Origin: a bacterium
Lineage (GTDB): Bacteria > Omnitrophota > Gorgyraeia > Duberdicusellales > 4484-171
Assembly (NCBI GenBank): GCA_021796115.1
Contig: JAJYOP010000015.1
Span: 1-41,257, forward strand
DNA: 41,257 bases
Direction: 5' to 3'
Shown: positions 8,247 through 16,273 of the stretch, piece after piece
Layout: the number at the start of each line of letters is the position of its first letter
How positions within the stretch are numbered: the first letter of the stretch is position 1
Program-made: the position numbers and the translations under genes
Notes under the pieces: model-generated
What the model was told of the DNA's origin: nothing
What the model saw: the letters and a program-made list of their open reading frames with translations, nothing else
Database searches by the model: none

Positions 8247-10832
8247 TTAAGAAAGGTATACTTTTATAATTTTATTTTCCTTAAGAAGGACATTTCTATT
8301 TACCAGATATTTTCCACCGGTTTTTGCTATTTCTCTGCCATTTAGCAGGCAGCATTCGTTTTTACCGGTTTTCATGAGCTGAACCTTAATTTCTTTACCG
8401 TTAAGCGTAAATTTAAATTCGATACTTTTGCCAAAGAAATTTTCCCTAATTAATTTTGGCTCAATCAGTAAATCTCCGCACTTAAATTTCATGCCGAGTA
8501 CTTCTTCAAGCAAAGTATAGATATACCAGCTTGCCGAACCGGTAAGATAAAGGTAAAGACCGCGGCCTTCGCCATTAAAATATTCGGGGATAAGCGGATA
8601 GATTTTGGCATTGTCGGAGGTTGCCATTTTATAGATAGAGTTTATTACCTCAAACCCTTCTTTGATAAGCCCGCGTTTATACAAAGCATTAGCCAGCATC
8701 ACCGACATGTGGCTGAAAAACGCACCGTTTTCCTTATCGCCGTAAGAAAACCCAAAAGCCCGGCCTAAATCAAGATAAACAGAACCAAAATCCGTATTTA
8801 ATCTGAATCCGCCATGGTTTTTATCATAAAGATATTTTTTTATTGAACTCCAAATCTTTTTTACCTGCGTATCGAGAGTAATGCCGCTCATTATGGCAAA
8901 AACCTGCGAGGCCAGCATCATCCGTATTTTGCCGTTTATTTTTCCTTCTACTCGGCATGTTTTATTGTCATAATAACCGTTAAAAAATCCTTCCTTAAGC
9001 CATTCTTTGAGTTTCAGCCATTCGGACATATGCTGCGATTTTCTTTTCAGGTCAGAAATCAAATCATCGATGCTGATCCTCATTTTTTCTCCGCTTATTG
9101 CCGCGGCTCTATCGAAATATTCTTCCAGGCATTTTTGTTTTTCCTTAAAAGAATTATAATTCACTGTTTTATCCAAAAGCAATTTTATTTCTTTAAACAA
9201 AGAAACAATTTTTGTTTTCTTTTTTAATTCTTCAAGAAGAACGCAGAGGCTATTAAGATTATGCGCATACATAAAACTAAAAGCCGCGCTTTCGCCGTTT
9301 TTTGCTGCCATATCCAGCCCGTCGTTCCAATCGGCATTTTCCAGGCGAATAATATTGTGTTTTCCGACATTAAAAAACTGGACCAGATTTTGCACAAGAA
9401 TATGCTCCAAAACGCTTCCTTTATATATATTGCCTTTTTTTGTACGCAATAATGAATCCGGTTGAGAAAAGTTAACATCGATTTCTTTCGCGCGTTTTAA
9501 CTGGCAATCCCTGAAATAAGGCAACTCTTCTAAAAGGATGCCAAAATCAGCGCTTCTGTGGATATAAGAGTTCAAAGTAAGAAGCGGCCAGACGCCGTGG
9601 TCCATCCAGACGCGGTTGATACGGTTACGGTCAGGGATAAAATCGCCCTGGCCAGTAATGACTGTCGCATTTGAGCCGTCGATGCGTATGCCTTTAAAAT
9701 TATGCAGGAGTAAATTTCTTGCTTTAGCCGGTTCGGTAAGAAGCAGCGTAAGCGTGTCCTGCCATAAATCTCTCCAGCCTCTGCCGCCCTTTCCGTAATC
9801 AAAATGAGGGAGAAAGGAGCAGCCGAAAAGTTTCCGCAAGGTTGGCTGTAATTTTACCCACTTAAGCCAACCGTTAAAATCAATATCCTTAAAATCAAAT
9901 TCAAGGTTAGAAAGAAAACTTAACCAATAATTCTTAGTTTGCGTAAAAGCTTTTTCTATTTTTTCCGCGGAATTAACTTTTGAGAAAATATTTTTGATAT
10001 TATCACGGCTATCGTCAATACCCATAATCAGGCAATAAACCGCTTCCTGCCCGGGTTTTAATGTACTTTCGGAGAATCTGAATGCGGCACAGGCTTCTTT
10101 ACCGTCAAATTCCGGTTTTTTCACAATCACCGGTTTGGTATTTTTTGTTACAGCATCCGGATTAAATAAATTTCCTTCACCGTAAAAATAGTCAAGCGTA
10201 GGAAATTGTCCAATTGGGCCTTGGCCGTTGCTTTCGAAGCCGAGCACAAAATATATGGTTTTATTTATCCGGTGGCCGCGCTCATCAAAAATCATTGTTG
10301 GCTTCACATAAATACCGTTTTTATCCAACTCAATCCGGTTTAGAAGCGAGCCGACATGCCGATGGTCGCGCAAATTTTTTTCCGCCCTGGCATACACCGG
10401 GATAAAGGATGTTGGTATAACTTTTACTTCATCTTGCGAATGATTTTTCACCTTTATCTGCATTATTTCCACGCCTAAATCATGCGGGACGAAATTTAGT
10501 ATTTCAATATGGAGCTTGCCAGTTTCTTTAGTTAATTGATGGTAGAGGAAGCCGCATTCGAGAGTATCGTTGTGTGGCTCGGAAATCCTGATTATTTCAT
10601 TGCCGGTTTTAAGAAAAAAATCCCGGCGCGACAAAAGATTGCTCCTTGAATCCTCGATACTTACCGGCGGCATAAGAAAATGTTCGTTATCTTTTTTGAT
10701 ATCCCCGGAAAGATTAGGGCTTATAGAGCTTAAGATGCGGCCTTCTCTGTCCGTAAGCGGAAAATAAAGGTTATATTTCTGCGGGTTTTTTACCGTAAAA
10801 GTTCCGTTTTGATCTTTAAAACTGTAAATCAT
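8247..10832 (-). CDS. GH94-family glycoside phosphorylase (cellobiose/chitobiose phosphorylase-like)
   Basis: At 861 residues it is full length for GH94. It has an N-terminal beta-sandwich domain (about 1-290), a helical linker, an (alpha/alpha)6 catalytic barrel (about 310-790) and a C-terminal strand-rich end. The family motifs YGKGGRGWRDLWQD (356-369) and DWNDGLD (501-507) are present, and D504 fits the general acid that phosphorolyses beta-glucosidic bonds. NRVWMDHGVW (near 415) also fits. The substrate (cellobiose, cellodextrin, chitobiose or other) cannot be read from sequence. The start has an AAGGAG ribosome binding site and overlaps the ispH stop by four bases (ATGA), so translation is coupled. 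Confidence 0.85.
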   Translation of the reverse strand: MIYSFKDQNGTFTVKNPQKYNLYFPLTDREGRILSSISPNLSGDIKKDNEHFLMPPVSIEDSRSNLLSRRDFFLKTGNEIIRISEPHNDTLECGFLYHQLTKETGKLHIEILNFVPHDLGVEIMQIKVKNHSQDEVKVIPTSFIPVYARAEKNLRDHRHVGSLLNRIELDKNGIYVKPTMIFDERGHRINKTIYFVLGFESNGQGPIGQFPTLDYFYGEGNLFNPDAVTKNTKPVIVKKPEFDGKEACAAFRFSESTLKPGQEAVYCLIMGIDDSRDNIKNIFSKVNSAEKIEKAFTQTKNYWLSFLSNLEFDFKDIDFNGWLKWVKLQPTLRKLFGCSFLPHFDYGKGGRGWRDLWQDTLTLLLTEPAKARNLLLHNFKGIRIDGSNATVITGQGDFIPDRNRINRVWMDHGVWPLLTLNSYIHRSADFGILLEELPYFRDCQLKRAKEIDVNFSQPDSLLRTKKGNIYKGSVLEHILVQNLVQFFNVGKHNIIRLENADWNDGLDMAAKNGESAAFSFMYAHNLNSLCVLLEELKKKTKIVSLFKEIKLLLDKTVNYNSFKEKQKCLEEYFDRAAAISGEKMRISIDDLISDLKRKSQHMSEWLKLKEWLKEGFFNGYYDNKTCRVEGKINGKIRMMLASQVFAIMSGITLDTQVKKIWSSIKKYLYDKNHGGFRLNTDFGSVYLDLGRAFGFSYGDKENGAFFSHMSVMLANALYKRGLIKEGFEVINSIYKMATSDNAKIYPLIPEYFNGEGRGLYLYLTGSASWYIYTLLEEVLGMKFKCGDLLIEPKLIRENFFGKSIEFKFTLNGKEIKVQLMKTGKNECCLLNGREIAKTGGKYLVNRNVLLKENKIIKVYLS

Positions 10833-11656
10833 TTCAATTTCTCCTTAAGTTTTGCGATGATTTCAACCGGCGTAGAAGCTCCGCCGATTATGCCGATAGA
10901 TTTAAATTTGCTGAAATTACGTTTACTAATCTTTGCGGAAGTTATCCAAAAAGTATTTTTATTTTTCGCTTTCGCCACTTCAAAAAGCCGTTTTGTATTT
11001 GCGCTTTTCTTTGAGCCGACAACTAAAATAGCTGCGCGCTTTTGCGCCAATGCCTCTATTTCTTTCTGTCTTAAGCGCGTCGGCCGGCAAATGGTATTTA
11101 AGAATTTTAATTCTTCCACATATTTAGATAATTCATAAAGGATAGAGGAGATATTTTTTTGGTTTTGTGTCGATTGGCAAACTACGCCAATTTTCTTTGC
11201 CAGCAGATTTTTAAACTTTTTCACTTCAGAGAAACTTTCTATTACTAGCCCCTTATCAATATTGCCTAATATGCCTTTTGTCTCTTCGTGGTTCCTGTCG
11301 CCGACGATAATAACCTGATAACCATCTTTTTCCATTTCCGCGGCTCGCCTGTGAATATCTTTTACCATTGGGCAGGTTGCATCTATAACCTTTAACTTCT
11401 TGTTTTTGAGCTCATCGTAAGTTGAGCGGCCTTCTCCGTGGGCCTTGATAATTATAGTGGAGGAAGCGGGTACCTCTTTCAGGGAAGAAACTTTTTTTAT
11501 GCCCATATTTTCAATGTCTTTACTGACCTTTTCATTATGGACAAGGTCACCTTTTATATACACATTATTGTATTTTCCGGCCTCTTCTTTAGCGATTTTT
11601 ATCGCCCTTTTTACGCCAAAACAGAAACCGGACTGTTTAGCCAAACATAATTTCAT
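10829..11656 (-). CDS. ispH: 4-hydroxy-3-methylbut-2-enyl diphosphate reductase
   Basis: This is the last enzyme of the MEP isoprenoid pathway; it reduces HMBPP to IPP and DMAPP with a [4Fe-4S] cluster. All three cluster cysteines are visible: C12 in SGFCFGV, C95 in DATCPMV and C190 in NTIC. KAHGEG and HEETKG also match the family. The 275 residues are slightly shorter than the usual 280-310. The common SSPNT motif near the C-terminal third appears as SKKSANT. No Shine-Dalgarno is visible; AT-rich TATAAT-like sequence lies directly before the ATG. It heads an operon with the GH94 and AsmA-like genes. Confidence 0.95.
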   Translation of the reverse strand: MKLCLAKQSGFCFGVKRAIKIAKEEAGKYNNVYIKGDLVHNEKVSKDIENMGIKKVSSLKEVPASSTIIIKAHGEGRSTYDELKNKKLKVIDATCPMVKDIHRRAAEMEKDGYQVIIVGDRNHEETKGILGNIDKGLVIESFSEVKKFKNLLAKKIGVVCQSTQNQKNISSILYELSKYVEELKFLNTICRPTRLRQKEIEALAQKRAAILVVGSKKSANTKRLFEVAKAKNKNTFWITSAKISKRNFSKFKSIGIIGGASTPVEIIAKLKEKLK

Positions 11657-11740
11657 AAGATTATATTTTACAATAAACTATGCTATTCACAAGTTCTACT
11701 TATATTAGGTAATATCCCCAAAATTGTATAAATTTCGCAT

Positions 11741-11913
11741 GCCAGCTGGTGTCTTGGCTGTTTACGAACAGCACGTAAAAAAACTTTTGCGGACATGGTT
11801 TGCCTGCGACCAACATTCCGGCAAGAGCAAAAGTTTTTTCCGGGCGAAGCCCGCCACCGCTTGAGGCGGGCGAGCGTTGCAGTGAGAAAACAGTCAAGAC
11901 AGGACTCGCTGGC
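11741..11913. repeat. MITE-like repeat U1, copy 1
   Basis: A 173-base element bounded by imperfect inverted ends (GCCAGC...GTCTTGGCTGTTT and AAACAGTCAAGAC...GCTGGC). An internal perfect inverted repeat AAAAAACTTTTGC/GCAAAAGTTTTTT is also present. It is about as long as, and in inverted orientation to, the copy at 37068-37239. No transposase. With U2 it fills the gene-free interval 11657-12323; ORFs that run through the interval are not credible. Confidence 0.8.
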
Positions 11914-11969
11914 ATTATTAGTTGACCTGTGCTATGCCCCGCTTGAAACAGTTCATACCCGCCGCCAAG

Positions 11970-12230
11970 AATGAACCTGACAATTTTTTCGCTCAAAGAG
12001 TCGATTTCTTAACGCCAAAGTTCTTTTGTGGCTCGGCGGCTCGGAAATGGTTCGACTCGTTTCACTCGCTCACCATCCTGAGCGAACGAAGTGAGTCGAA
12101 GGACTCTCCCCGACATTCGTCGGGGCTCGAACATCCTCGCCGTCCAAATGTTCATTCACATTTGAATACCCTCGCCACAAAAACTGCTTTGGCTAAAATC
12201 GTATTTCGCTCAAAAATTGTCAGTTTCATT
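11970..12230. repeat. MITE-like repeat U2, copy 1
   Basis: A 261-base element with terminal inverted repeats of about 19 bases (AATGAACCTGACAATTTTT and its complement, one or two mismatches). It is an imperfect long palindrome, for example GCCAAAGTTCTTTTGTGGC pairing with a block near 12172-12192. It contains the TTCGACTC...GAGTCGAA sub-repeat. A second copy in opposite orientation lies at 37259-37520. No transposase gene is present. Confidence 0.85.
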
Positions 12231-12279
12231 GAAAGAGGAGGTACGCAAATTAAGCATGCTACCGCTTGTCTTTATGGCC

Positions 12280-12307
12280 TTGTTGTTTTACATTTTAAGG
12301 GTATAAT
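12280..12307 (+). promoter_or_regulatory. Possible promoter of the thioredoxin-CcdA gene
   Basis: TTGTTG (12280-12285), 16 bases, TATAAT (12302-12307). The -10 is perfect and the -35 weak. The leader would be only about 10 bases, without a Shine-Dalgarno. Confidence 0.4.
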
Positions 12308-12323
12308 ATTATTTTAAAATTCC

Positions 12324-13544
12324 ATGAAAAAAATAATTTATATCTCCTTCTTATTATTGCTTCTATCGCTTAACGCATATTCCGGCGAAAAAACCGCTCT
12401 GCCTATTGCCAGGGGAAATACCACAGCTGTTAGCCCGGAGCCAAAGCCTGTCGCTCGAATCTCGAAAAATACAAATAAACCGGACGTAATTTTATTTTAT
12501 TCGCCGCATTGCAGGGTATGCCTCGAATTAAAAAAAGAATTTATACCTTTTGTTAAAGAAAAATATGCCGGCAAAGTTAATTGGCAAGAGCTTAATGTCC
12601 AGGAAAACAAAGAAAATCTGGCCAAGCTCATGGCGGTAAGTTTACGTTTAAGAAATATTGATGGAGTTGTCCCGACCGTTTTAATCGGAAATACTTTGCT
12701 GGTGGGCAGAATTGAGATAAAAGAGAGGCTAATTCCAGCAATCGATATTGCCATAAATTCAAAAAAGACATTTTTGGGAATAGTCAATATCGATCTTTCG
12801 CAGGTATTTAAAAAAATTTCCATACTTACGGTAATAATGAGCGGACTTATTGACGGGATAAACCCTTGTGCTTTTGCGGTTATTGTATTTTTTGTCTCGT
12901 TCCTTGCGGTATATGGCTACCGGCGCCGCGAAATAATTTATGTCGGCTCTTTTTATTGCCTCGCGGTATTCCTGACTTATCTTTTAATCGGCCTCGGGTT
13001 TTTTAATTTTCTTTATGCTCTGGCAGGTTTTTACACCATTATAAAAATATTTTATTATTTTATAGCCGGATTTTGTTTCTTGCTTTCCGGATTGGCTCTT
13101 TATGATTACTTAAGATTCAAGAAGACGAAAGAAACCGAGGGGCTTATCCTGCAGCTGCCAGCCTTTTTTAAAAAACATATCAATGAAGCAATTGGCTTGC
13201 GTTTGCGGAATAAAAAAGACGAAAGCGTAGTAAGCCTTTGCTCCAGCGCATTAGTAGTCGGTTTCCTTGTTTCTTTACTTGAGGCCGTTTGTACCGGCCA
13301 GGTTTATCTGCCAACAATAGTAATTATTTTAAAGAGCACAAATTTACGTTTAAAAGCCTTTAGCTTTCTGCTCCTTTACAACCTAATGTTTATTTTGCCG
13401 CTGATATGCGTTTTTGTGCTTTCTCTTCTTGGATTCAGTTCCCAAAAATTCAACGATTTCCTGAAGAAAAATATGTCTGGCATAAAATTGCTGATGTTTT
13501 TCCTTTTCCTGCTTTTAGGGTTTGTTTTGTTATGGCTAAGATAA
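12324..13544 (+). CDS. Thioredoxin-fold / CcdA-like (DsbD-type) membrane fusion protein
   Basis: This 406-residue protein has a signal peptide (residues 1-20), a periplasmic thioredoxin-like domain with CRVC (C63, C66), then from residue about 160 a CcdA/DsbD-like membrane domain of six or more helices. The membrane domain keeps the two buried cysteines expected for electron transfer (GINPCAF and EAVCTGQ). It likely carries reducing equivalents across the inner membrane to periplasmic thiols. The order (thioredoxin before membrane part) differs from DsbD, where thioredoxin is C-terminal. The next gene starts inside its last codons, so they are translationally coupled. Confidence 0.82.
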   Translation: MKKIIYISFLLLLLSLNAYSGEKTALPIARGNTTAVSPEPKPVARISKNTNKPDVILFYSPHCRVCLELKKEFIPFVKEKYAGKVNWQELNVQENKENLAKLMAVSLRLRNIDGVVPTVLIGNTLLVGRIEIKERLIPAIDIAINSKKTFLGIVNIDLSQVFKKISILTVIMSGLIDGINPCAFAVIVFFVSFLAVYGYRRREIIYVGSFYCLAVFLTYLLIGLGFFNFLYALAGFYTIIKIFYYFIAGFCFLLSGLALYDYLRFKKTKETEGLILQLPAFFKKHINEAIGLRLRNKKDESVVSLCSSALVVGFLVSLLEAVCTGQVYLPTIVIILKSTNLRLKAFSFLLLYNLMFILPLICVFVLSLLGFSSQKFNDFLKKNMSGIKLLMFFLFLLLGFVLLWLR

Positions 13545-13873
13545 GATTTTTACTACCCGCTTTTTTTCTCATTTATACTTCCGTCATTGCCCAAGACCAG
13601 GGAAAAATTATAGAGTATGATTTGGGGCAAGTTTCAGGGGCACAAACAATACAAAGAAAATATGAAATAAAAGAAAAAATAAAAAGCGCAGTCAGCCTCT
13701 GCGAATGCGTTAAAATAAAAGTGATACCGAAAGAAAACAGCTCTTTATTGGAAATTGAATTTGATCCCACCGAATATAACGGAGCTACCTCGCAAGAGGT
13801 GAAGCTTCTGGACGAGCACGATAACCTCATTACTTTACGGATTAAGGCCTACGTAAAAAATACAAATAAATAA
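13532..13873 (+). CDS. DUF1573-like small exported protein
   Basis: The protein starts at ATG 13532 (113 residues) rather than at a longer upstream reading, because from there it opens with a signal peptide (MAKIRFLLPAFFLIYTSVIA) and overlaps the upstream gene by 13 bases. The mature part YDLGQVSGAQ..., SLCECVKIKV and LEIEFDPTEYNG follows the plan of DUF1573 (Ig-like, with a C-x-C pair at C53/C55, approximately). Function is not known. Its coupling to a thiol-disulfide membrane protein hints that the CEC cysteines are substrates, but this is inference. Confidence 0.65.
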   Translation: MAKIRFLLPAFFLIYTSVIAQDQGKIIEYDLGQVSGAQTIQRKYEIKEKIKSAVSLCECVKIKVIPKENSSLLEIEFDPTEYNGATSQEVKLLDEHDNLITLRIKAYVKNTNK

Positions 13874-13880
13874 AATATCC

Positions 13881-15161
13881 ATGGGTCTTCCTTACCTGAT
13901 ATTTTCTGATAAAAACGGCAAAATCTATAAACATCCGCATTTGCGAATAGCCGGCGGGAGCTTGAATTTATTCAAAAAGATAGAAGCTGCAGAATTGATA
14001 AGAATACCGGAAGGAAGCAGTTTATTTTACCTTCCCTATCGCGCACCCGTAGGTTTTAACCCGGAAACCAGCGAATTTGAACCTGTTTTTAGGTTTGGAG
14101 AAAAAGAAGTATTTGCCCTTGGGGTATTTCTTCCCCCGGCTTACTTAAGATTCTATAATCCGGCAGGAATAAAAGTTAAAAATCAAAAATTACCTTTATG
14201 GGCTTATACGGCTTGCGGCATGGATAAGGGAAATATTTTTGTTTCCGCTAAAAGGATAGACCGCCGTGTGCGCCAGTCGCCCGGGTTCTATAACAATAAA
14301 GCCATAAAAGCGGCAGTAAAATTGTTTCTCAAGAAATATCCTAAAAATAGATTATATAAGCATCTTGCCAATTGCGCGCTTAACTATAATTGCCTTGCGG
14401 CAAAAAATCTTTTTTTAAAAAGATGGGAGGCTCCGCTGCCAACTTCACAATCCTGTAATGCACGCTGTATTGGTTGTCTTTCTTATCAGGATTCGGATTG
14501 TGTGGCTTCGCATAAGCGGATAAGTTTTCTGCCGGAAGTTAAAGAAATAAGCGAAGTAATCTATAACCATTTAAGCGTTGCCAAAGAAGCAATCATAAGT
14601 TTTGGCCAGGGCTGCGAAGGAGAGCCGTTACTTTGCGCAAATAATATAGGGGAAGCAATAAGCAAAGTAAGGGGGGTCACTTCGCGCGGGACGATAAATA
14701 TGAATACCAATGCCAGTGTGCCGCAAAAAATAAAGTTACTTTGCAAGGCAGGGATAGATTCTTTCCGCATAAGCTTAAACAGCCCAATAGAAAAATTTTA
14801 TAACCTTTATTTCCGGCCGGACAATTATAAGTTTAGCGACGTTTTAAAATCTATAGAGATAGCCAAAAAATACAATAAATTCGTTTCGGTAAATTTGTTT
14901 ATTTTCCCGGGGTTTTCCGATTCCCAAGGCCAAATCAGGGCTCTATCCAAATTTATAAAAACAACAAGAATTGATATGATACAACTACGCAACTTAAATA
15001 TCGACCCTGACTATTATTGCGAAACTATTGGGGATAATGATTTTCTTCCGAAAGGCATAGTTTTTCTTATAAAGACGATACAACATCAATTTCCTTATTT
15101 GAAATTCGGCTATTTCAACCTGGCCAAGGAACATTTCAAAACCTTCAAAAATATGGTATGA
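13881..15161 (+). CDS. Radical SAM protein with novel N-terminal domain
   Basis: This is a 426-residue enzyme. Residues 1-185 form an N-terminal region I do not recognise. The radical SAM cluster motif is CNARCIGC (C192, C196, C199), followed by FGQGCEGEPLL (the GGEP-like motif) and a SPASM-free C-terminal half. The motif spacing and the NMNTNAS strand resemble pyruvate formate-lyase-activating or MoaA-like cores. The substrate is unknown. It starts 7 bases after the DUF1573 gene, so the three genes form one unit (thioredoxin-CcdA, DUF1573-like, radical SAM). That suggests a maturation pathway that needs reduced periplasmic thiols, as inference. Confidence 0.78.
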   Translation: MGLPYLIFSDKNGKIYKHPHLRIAGGSLNLFKKIEAAELIRIPEGSSLFYLPYRAPVGFNPETSEFEPVFRFGEKEVFALGVFLPPAYLRFYNPAGIKVKNQKLPLWAYTACGMDKGNIFVSAKRIDRRVRQSPGFYNNKAIKAAVKLFLKKYPKNRLYKHLANCALNYNCLAAKNLFLKRWEAPLPTSQSCNARCIGCLSYQDSDCVASHKRISFLPEVKEISEVIYNHLSVAKEAIISFGQGCEGEPLLCANNIGEAISKVRGVTSRGTINMNTNASVPQKIKLLCKAGIDSFRISLNSPIEKFYNLYFRPDNYKFSDVLKSIEIAKKYNKFVSVNLFIFPGFSDSQGQIRALSKFIKTTRIDMIQLRNLNIDPDYYCETIGDNDFLPKGIVFLIKTIQHQFPYLKFGYFNLAKEHFKTFKNMV

Positions 15162-15164
15162 TAA

Positions 15165-15357
15165 ATGAGGCCAATCCCCACACCAACTTTTGTGTTGGCA
15201 GTTTGCGGGGATAAAAAAGTAATTGTTAGCAGGATGTTTTTATAAAAAAGTAAAATTGTTTCAAAAGTTGGTGTGGGGGTTGATTCGCACTAGTATTTTT
15301 TCTGCGCCATGCCTGTTCTTTGAGCTGTCTAGGCTTGAAAAAATACTGTGCTCATTA
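15165..15357 (+). promoter_or_regulatory. Composite structured element, partial copy B (NIL gene leader)
   Basis: It begins AAATGAGGCC, then a perfect 17-bp inverted repeat CCCCACACCAAC... (15176-15192 with 15262-15278), then TTGATTC and the second hairpin (15287-15302 with 15337-15351, one bulge). It ends TCATT joined to AAGGAGG. The first hairpin present in copies A and C is missing. The inverted repeat shares CCCCACACCAA with copy A. The loop holds a direct repeat ATAAAAAAGTAA (15211 and 15242). Confidence 0.7.
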
Positions 15358-15368
15358 AGGAGGCGGTT

Positions 15369-15587
15369 ATGAAATTGGAAGTCGAATTGAATATCCCCTT
15401 GGAATACAAAGATGAACCTTTCTTTTACTACATAATCAAGAATTTCAACCTCGTAGTACGCATAGTTGAGGCATCATTTTCGACAAGCATGGGCTGGGCG
15501 ATAGTAAGTTTTGAGGGCAAAGAAAAAGAAATCAACAAATTGCTCGCATTTTTTAAAGAAAAAAACATCGAAGTCACACGTAAATGA
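15369..15587 (+). CDS. Small NIL-domain (ACT-like) protein
   Basis: A 72-residue stand-alone ferredoxin-like beta-alpha-beta domain with the NIL pattern: an opening VELNIPLEYKDEPFFYYI, a central VRIVEASFSTSMGWAIVSFEG and a final EKNIEVTRK. NIL domains usually sit at the end of MetN methionine-transporter ATPases or beside ferredoxin domains, where they bind amino-acid-like ligands; here it stands alone. The start at 15369 is set by AAGGAGG (15357-15363); an in-frame GTG at 15348 lies inside the hairpin and is not favoured. It is preceded by structured element B. Confidence 0.75.
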   Translation: MKLEVELNIPLEYKDEPFFYYIIKNFNLVVRIVEASFSTSMGWAIVSFEGKEKEINKLLAFFKEKNIEVTRK

Positions 15588-15592
15588 TAAAG

Positions 15593-15642
15593 TTAACCAC
15601 AGATGAACACAGATAAAAATCGCAGATTATCACAGATAACTA
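15593..15642. repeat. CAGAT-type short repeat
   Basis: Repeated CACAGATnAACACAGATAAAAATCGCAGAT units. The 13-mer GCAGATTATCACA recurs at 40444-40456. This is a short intergenic repeat family with no coding content. Confidence 0.55.
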
Positions 15643-15658
15643 AGAGAGATAGCTGAAG

Positions 15659-15953
15659 AAATAACCAAATTCCAAGATACAATAATTTCAAAGAAGGATA
15701 GGCCTCCCTGTATACCTTTATAGGGAAGGGTCTGGCCAAACAATGACCAAATTCCAAATCCCAAGTACCAAATAAATTCCAATGTTCTAAACAAAACCCA
15801 TTTCGGTCATTTAAACATTGGAATTTGGAACTTATTTAGAATTTGTCCTTCGACAGGCTCAGGACAACCCTGAGCGAGTGAAAACGAGTCGCATGGTTGG
15901 AGTTTGGTGCTCGGAATTTGTTTGTATCTCGTCTCTTGGTTACTGGTTATTTT
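15659..15953. repeat. Palindromic repeat, ACCAAATTCCAA family, copy 2 with nested insertions
   Basis: Outer arms (AAATAACCAAATTCCAAG and CTTGGTTACTGGTTATTTT) and inner blocks match copy 1 at 1771-1957. It is interrupted by an AGGCCTCCCTG...GGGTCTGGCC hairpin (about 15701-15735) and by a CCTTCGACAGGCTCAGGA...GAGCGAG sub-repeat (about 15845-15890). The gene-free interval 15588-15983 holds this, the CAGAT repeat, and no credible gene. Confidence 0.75.
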
Positions 15954-15983
15954 GTAAACTATCCGTGCTAAGGAGGTTCAACA

Positions 15984-16145
15984 ATGTTAGATTTCAGTAA
16001 ACTGGGTGATATGGCAAAGCTTGCTAATGAAGCAAAACAAATGCAAGAAAAACAGGAACGCTGCCAGCAAGAACAGATAGAGTTGCTTAGGAGAATATCA
16101 AAACAGCTGCAGGAATTACTGGATTTGTTAAAAGAAAATAAATAA
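15984..16145 (+). CDS. 53-residue hypothetical protein, coiled-coil-like
   Basis: It reads MLDFSKLGDMAKLANEAKQM and continues Q/E-rich to end LLDLLKENK. A near-perfect Shine-Dalgarno (AGGAGG, 15971-15976) precedes the ATG. Nearly the whole chain is heptad-like amphipathic helix, with one cysteine (C27). The opening resembles the KMQ-rich start of YbaB-type nucleoid proteins, but it is far too short to be one. It lies 128 bases before bioB. Function is not known; the coding signal is convincing because of the ribosome binding site and codon pattern. Confidence 0.7.
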   Translation: MLDFSKLGDMAKLANEAKQMQEKQERCQQEQIELLRRISKQLQELLDLLKENK

Positions 16146-16215
16146 TACCTTTAACGGCGCAGCAATCACCTCAATCCGCCTTAAATTTCAGGCCAAAATC
16201 CGGCTGATGGTTAAA

Positions 16216-16248
16216 AAGGACCCGCGGGCTTTGTCCGTGCGGGTTCCA
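16216..16248. other. GC-rich hairpin ahead of bioB
   Basis: GGACCCGC pairs imperfectly with GCGGGTTCC around a GGGCTTTGTCC loop. No T-run follows. It could be a weak terminator, an RNA-processing site or an attenuator between the 53-codon gene and bioB. Confidence 0.4.
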
Positions 16249-16273
16249 GTTATAAAAACAGTTAAGCTTAAGC

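Noticed and set aside
12256-12306. 16-codon hydrophobic ORF after AGGAGGT
   Set aside because: The ribosome binding site is 13 bases away and the ORF overlaps the presumed promoter of the next gene; coding is not supported.
11700-12317. ORFs on both strands in the 11.7-12.3 kb interval
   Set aside because: They follow the U1 and U2 repeats, and similar readings occur in the second copies at 37 kb; no start signals and no domain.
15593-15960. CRISPR array
   Set aside because: Repeats here are palindromic and irregular in length, with no regular spacers and no cas genes in the window.
15818-16000. 60-codon ORF in the palindromic repeat
   Set aside because: It crosses nested repeats and the start region of the 53-codon gene in another frame.
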